Positions 7,293-9,129 of a DNA stretch of 9,129 bases are shown here, piece after piece. The stretch covers positions 1-9,129 of the forward strand of contig JADHWT010000042.1 of NCBI GenBank assembly GCA_016783345.1. Direction: 5' to 3'. Every line of letters begins with the position of its first letter. Position 1 is the stretch's first letter. The DNA comes from Candidatus Omnitrophota bacterium (lineage in GTDB: Bacteria; NPL-UPA2; BS750m-G34). The position numbers and the translations under genes were made by a program. Below the pieces are notes generated by a model. That model saw only the letters and a program-made list of their open reading frames with translations, was not told the origin of the DNA and did not search any database.

Positions 7293-8534
7293 CTATTCCT
7301 CCTTTTTTATTATCTCTGCTTTATCCATAACGTGTTTATAGATCTTCTGTTCTCTTATTCTTAAGGTATAGTTTTCCCATGCTTTTTCTTTTGTTAATCT
7401 CTCTCTGGCGTTCTTTAGCCCTTCCTTATTTTCTCCAAACATCGTCTTTAAATCTGCTTCTATTTCTTCCTCGTTTACTTTTATATTCTCCCGCCTTCCG
7501 ACCTCATCCAGAAGATAGGCCAATTTTACTCTTCGCAGACTCCCTTCACGGGCGCCCTTTCGCAGATCTTCCTCTTTAGCTTTATATTCATCTTTCTTTC
7601 CCTGCTGCTCGAAGCTCTGTCGCATCTCCTCCAGCAAAAATTCCTCGCGCTTTTTGATAACACTTTCAGGCGGGGACACTTCTCCGATACTTAAGATATG
7701 CGCATCTATCTGTCCTATCAATTCGCGATGGGCCTTTTCCTCTTCGAAGGCCTCTAATCTCTTCTGGAGATCTTCTTTTAATTTTTCTAAGTTATCGAGC
7801 CCCACATCCTTTGCCAGTTCATCATCTACAGGGCTCAAGCGCTTTTCTTTTATGTCCCTCAGTTTTATCCAGACATTCATTTTTTCGCCCAATGTAAATT
7901 CTCTCTCCTCTTCTTTTTTAAGTCCTGTGACCTTCTCGCCAAACCCCTTGCCGAACCCCGCATCATCTATATAGATAGTTACCCCTTCTCTATTTAATGT
8001 CTCTTTTCCCCCTTCGGTTACTTTAATATCAACAAAGGCATAGTCCTTGAGCTCTAACTCTTTCTTTTCGACTGTACTATACTGAGCGAACCTTTCCTGT
8101 ATATCCTTAAGGGAGGCATCTAAATCTTTTTCTGTAATCTTTTTAATCTTTTTAGTAAGTTTAGCCTTATTATAATCACCTAATTTTATCTCGGGTCTCA
8201 CATCAAAAGTAGCTTTATATGACAATGGCTCTTCCGGTTTTAGCTGCGCCTCCTCGACTAAAGGCTCTGTCAAAACCTCTAAATTTTTCTCTTTTATTGC
8301 ATCCTGAAAAGAGGAGGATATGAGATGCTGCATAACCTCTTCCTTTGCCAGCTCTTTATATCTTGTTTTGATGATGGTAAGAGGGACATGCCCTTTTCTA
8401 AACCCCGGCACGGATGCATGCTGAACCAACCCCTTATAGACCTTCTCAAACTCTGCCTTTACCTCGTCGACAGGGATTTCTACCTTAAGCACCACGCGGC
8501 AGTTTTCTTTTTTTACAATCTCACTCTTAGCCAA
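7293..8534 (-). CDS. tig: Trigger factor, ribosome-associated chaperone
   Basis: Binds the ribosome exit tunnel and shields nascent chains. At 413 residues it is slightly shorter than E. coli (432). The N-terminal ribosome-binding domain carries GFRKGHVP at residues 44-51, the docking signature. The C-terminal region (about 235-413) is a long, charged helical chaperone domain. The central FKBP-like domain, about 157-230, is reduced: the stretch between the GFGEKVTGLKKEEEREF segment and the final strand lacks the usual FP..Y loop, so peptidyl-prolyl isomerase activity is doubtful. The start is TTG at 8534. An in-frame TAA immediately upstream excludes any earlier start, AGGAGG lies 7 nt upstream, and the family N-terminus fits. 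It is the first gene after the promoter at 8697-8725 and is followed 3 bp later by clpP. Confidence 0.95.
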   Translation of the reverse strand: MAKSEIVKKENCRVVLKVEIPVDEVKAEFEKVYKGLVQHASVPGFRKGHVPLTIIKTRYKELAKEEVMQHLISSSFQDAIKEKNLEVLTEPLVEEAQLKPEEPLSYKATFDVRPEIKLGDYNKAKLTKKIKKITEKDLDASLKDIQERFAQYSTVEKKELELKDYAFVDIKVTEGGKETLNREGVTIYIDDAGFGKGFGEKVTGLKKEEEREFTLGEKMNVWIKLRDIKEKRLSPVDDELAKDVGLDNLEKLKEDLQKRLEAFEEEKAHRELIGQIDAHILSIGEVSPPESVIKKREEFLLEEMRQSFEQQGKKDEYKAKEEDLRKGAREGSLRRVKLAYLLDEVGRRENIKVNEEEIEADLKTMFGENKEGLKNARERLTKEKAWENYTLRIREQKIYKHVMDKAEIIKKEE

Positions 8535-8541
8535 TTACTTT

Positions 8542-8547
8542 CCTCCT
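8542..8547 (-). promoter_or_regulatory. Shine-Dalgarno site for the TTG-started tig gene
   Basis: Minus-strand AGGAGG sits 7 nt before the TTG at 8534. The strong site compensates for the rare start codon, and with the adjacent in-frame TAA it fixes the N-terminus of trigger factor. It directly follows tandem in-frame TAG stops of a small open frame in the leader. Confidence 0.85.
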
Positions 8548-8548
8548 A

Positions 8549-8665
8549 CTATGCAAGCAAATTGGCCCTCCCCGAGGAATTCAAAGAATTCCCGGGACTC
8601 AGTCCTTGAGATTGCTTGCCCAAATAGCGAGCAATCTCTAAGGGTGGCCAATAGCTTAAGTCCAC
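8549..8665 (-). CDS. Possible 38-codon leader ORF upstream of tig (doubtful)
   Basis: An open frame starts at GTG 8665, preceded by AGGAAAG about 8 nt upstream, and encodes 38 codons through both hairpins of the leader. It ends in tandem TAG stops (8551-8549 and 8548-8546) that abut the tig ribosome-binding site. The peptide begins VDLSYWPPLEIARYLGKQ and resembles nothing I recognise. There is no run of a regulatory amino acid, and an open frame this short is quite likely by chance. It is listed because its position, ending at the tig Shine-Dalgarno, is where a coupling or attenuation peptide would lie. An untranslated leader or repeat is the more likely reading. Confidence 0.15.
   Translation of the reverse strand: MDLSYWPPLEIARYLGKQSQGLSPGNSLNSSGRANLLA
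8553..8652 (-). other. Structured tig leader / palindromic element with two hairpins
   Basis: A perfect 7-bp terminal pair, ATTGGCC (8561-8567) and GGCCAAT (8646-8652), encloses two hairpins. Hairpin one pairs 8630-8638 with 8608-8616 (9 bp), then a mismatch and two GC pairs, with a 7-nt loop. Hairpin two pairs GGAATTC 8576-8582 with 8586-8592 around a 3-nt loop, extended by four GC pairs past one bulged base. Between them is the odd palindrome GGACTCAGTCC (8595-8605). In addition GCAAGCAA (8553-8560), just upstream of the tig ribosome site, is complementary over 8 nt to 8612-8619, which overlaps an arm of hairpin one, so the two pairings exclude each other. This could be a regulatory leader or a palindromic mobile repeat dropped into the leader. 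No T-tract marks an intrinsic terminator, and it matches no riboswitch class I recognise. Confidence 0.6.
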
Positions 8666-8696
8666 TTTCTATACTTTCCTATATAATCAAGTCTAA

Positions 8697-8725
8697 ATTT
8701 TATCACAACAATTGCATCTCGTCAA
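8697..8725 (-). promoter_or_regulatory. Sigma-70-type promoter for the tig operon
   Basis: Reading the minus strand, TTGACG (8725-8720) is followed by exactly 17 nt and then TAAAAT (8702-8697). Each hexamer is one mismatch from consensus and the spacing is optimal. Predicted transcription starts near 8690, giving a leader of about 155 nt before tig. The -35 box begins 4 bp after the transporter stop codon, so it lies in the only sizeable intergenic gap of the window. No other promoter of similar quality stands out downstream, so the whole tig-to-purA run may depend partly on it. Confidence 0.75.
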
Positions 8726-8728
8726 CTT

Positions 8729-9129
8729 TTAGCAAAATAATCTATACATAAAATACGAAAATATCCCGCCGATAACAGGCGTAAGGATCCAGGCGTATAG
8801 GATGCGGCGAAGGGTCCTTATATCTACAGTCCTCATACCCTTAACAATGCCTATTCCTAAGACACCTCCTACAACAGCCTGAGAGGTTGAGACAGGCACG
8901 CCTATTATGGCAAAGATATGAACTGTTATTGCCTCTGACAGAATTACAATAAATGCTGAAAAGGCATCTAAATTAAGAAGTCTCTTCCCTACGGTCAGCA
9001 TCACATTTTTGCTGAATGTCACTGCGCCAAGCGCAATACTTACGCCTCCGATGAGCGCTGCCTGGTATGCAGATAACGTACCTGCCTGATAAAAGACACC
9101 TGTTGCATTTGCTGAATTATTCGCGCCAA
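8729..9129 (-). CDS. PiT-family inorganic phosphate transporter, N-terminus cut by the window edge
   Basis: Only the C-terminal 132 residues are in the window; the frame is open to the window edge, and the valine (GTG) at 9022 is an internal codon, not a start. It carries the second PiT repeat signature GANNSANATG at the very beginning of the visible part, followed by the family segment IGVPVSTSQAVVGGVLGIG and a final hydrophobic segment ending in SYFMYRLFC. Several stretches are clearly membrane-spanning (around ALIGGVSIALGAV, FIVILSEAITVHIFAII, and the last 30 residues). PiT proteins move phosphate (or sulfate in CysP-like members) coupled to Na+ or H+ across the inner membrane. The signature has Asn where GAND normally has Asp. 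It is probably a separate transcription unit from tig. The family is clear; the ion and coupling are inferred. Confidence 0.88.
   Translation of the reverse strand, partial: GANNSANATGVFYQAGTLSAYQAALIGGVSIALGAVTFSKNVMLTVGKRLLNLDAFSAFIVILSEAITVHIFAIIGVPVSTSQAVVGGVLGIGIVKGMRTVDIRTLRRILYAWILTPVIGGIFSYFMYRLFC

Noticed and set aside
8571..8638. Hairpins between the transporter and tig as an intrinsic terminator
   Set aside because: Neither stem is followed by a T-rich tract on the minus strand, and both lie downstream of a strong promoter in the tig leader.

Overview
All recognisable genes in this window lie on the minus strand, so transcription runs from high to low coordinates. Every gene looks like a bacterial chromosomal housekeeping or biosynthetic gene. 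There are no tRNA or rRNA genes, no CRISPR array, no phage genes and no intact insertion sequence. The composition is slightly AT-rich, gene packing is very tight, TTG and GTG starts occur, and gene content mixes proteostasis with archaeal/anaerobe-type (LeuC/LeuD/DmdB-like) isomerase subunits. This suggests an uncultured, probably anaerobic bacterium. Omnitrophota or a similar candidate phylum is my guess from general resemblance, held with low confidence.

Layout in the direction of transcription. (1) 9129-8729 is the C-terminal part of a PiT-family ion (phosphate) transporter, cut by the window edge. (2) 8728-8535 is a gap holding a near-consensus sigma-70-type promoter and a leader of roughly 155 nt. 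The leader contains a 92-nt element with 7-bp terminal inverted repeats, two strong internal hairpins and a possible alternative pairing. (3) 8534-6705 holds tig (trigger factor) and clpP, the usual tig-clpP pair. (4) 6710-6645 is a compact palindromic repeat element that supplies the clpP stop codon and sits where clpX often follows. (5) 6627-932 is an unbroken run of five overlapping genes: a class V aminotransferase, serA with ASB and ACT domains, a short LeuA/homocitrate-synthase-like enzyme, leuC and leuD. (6) 944-1 is purA, overlapping leuD by 13 bp and running off the window.

The aminotransferase and SerA plausibly make phosphoserine or otherwise interconvert 2-oxo and amino acids. The condensing enzyme plus LeuCD form the first two steps of a 2-oxoacid chain-extension route (isopropylmalate, homocitrate, citramalate or Re-citrate type). 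The oxidative decarboxylase (a LeuB/Icd-type enzyme) that would finish such a route is not in the window, so the substrate stays open. I see no clearly new defence or mobile system. The most interesting points are the orphan condensing-enzyme/LeuCD module, the structured tig leader, the palindromic element at the clpP boundary and a reduced PPIase domain in trigger factor.
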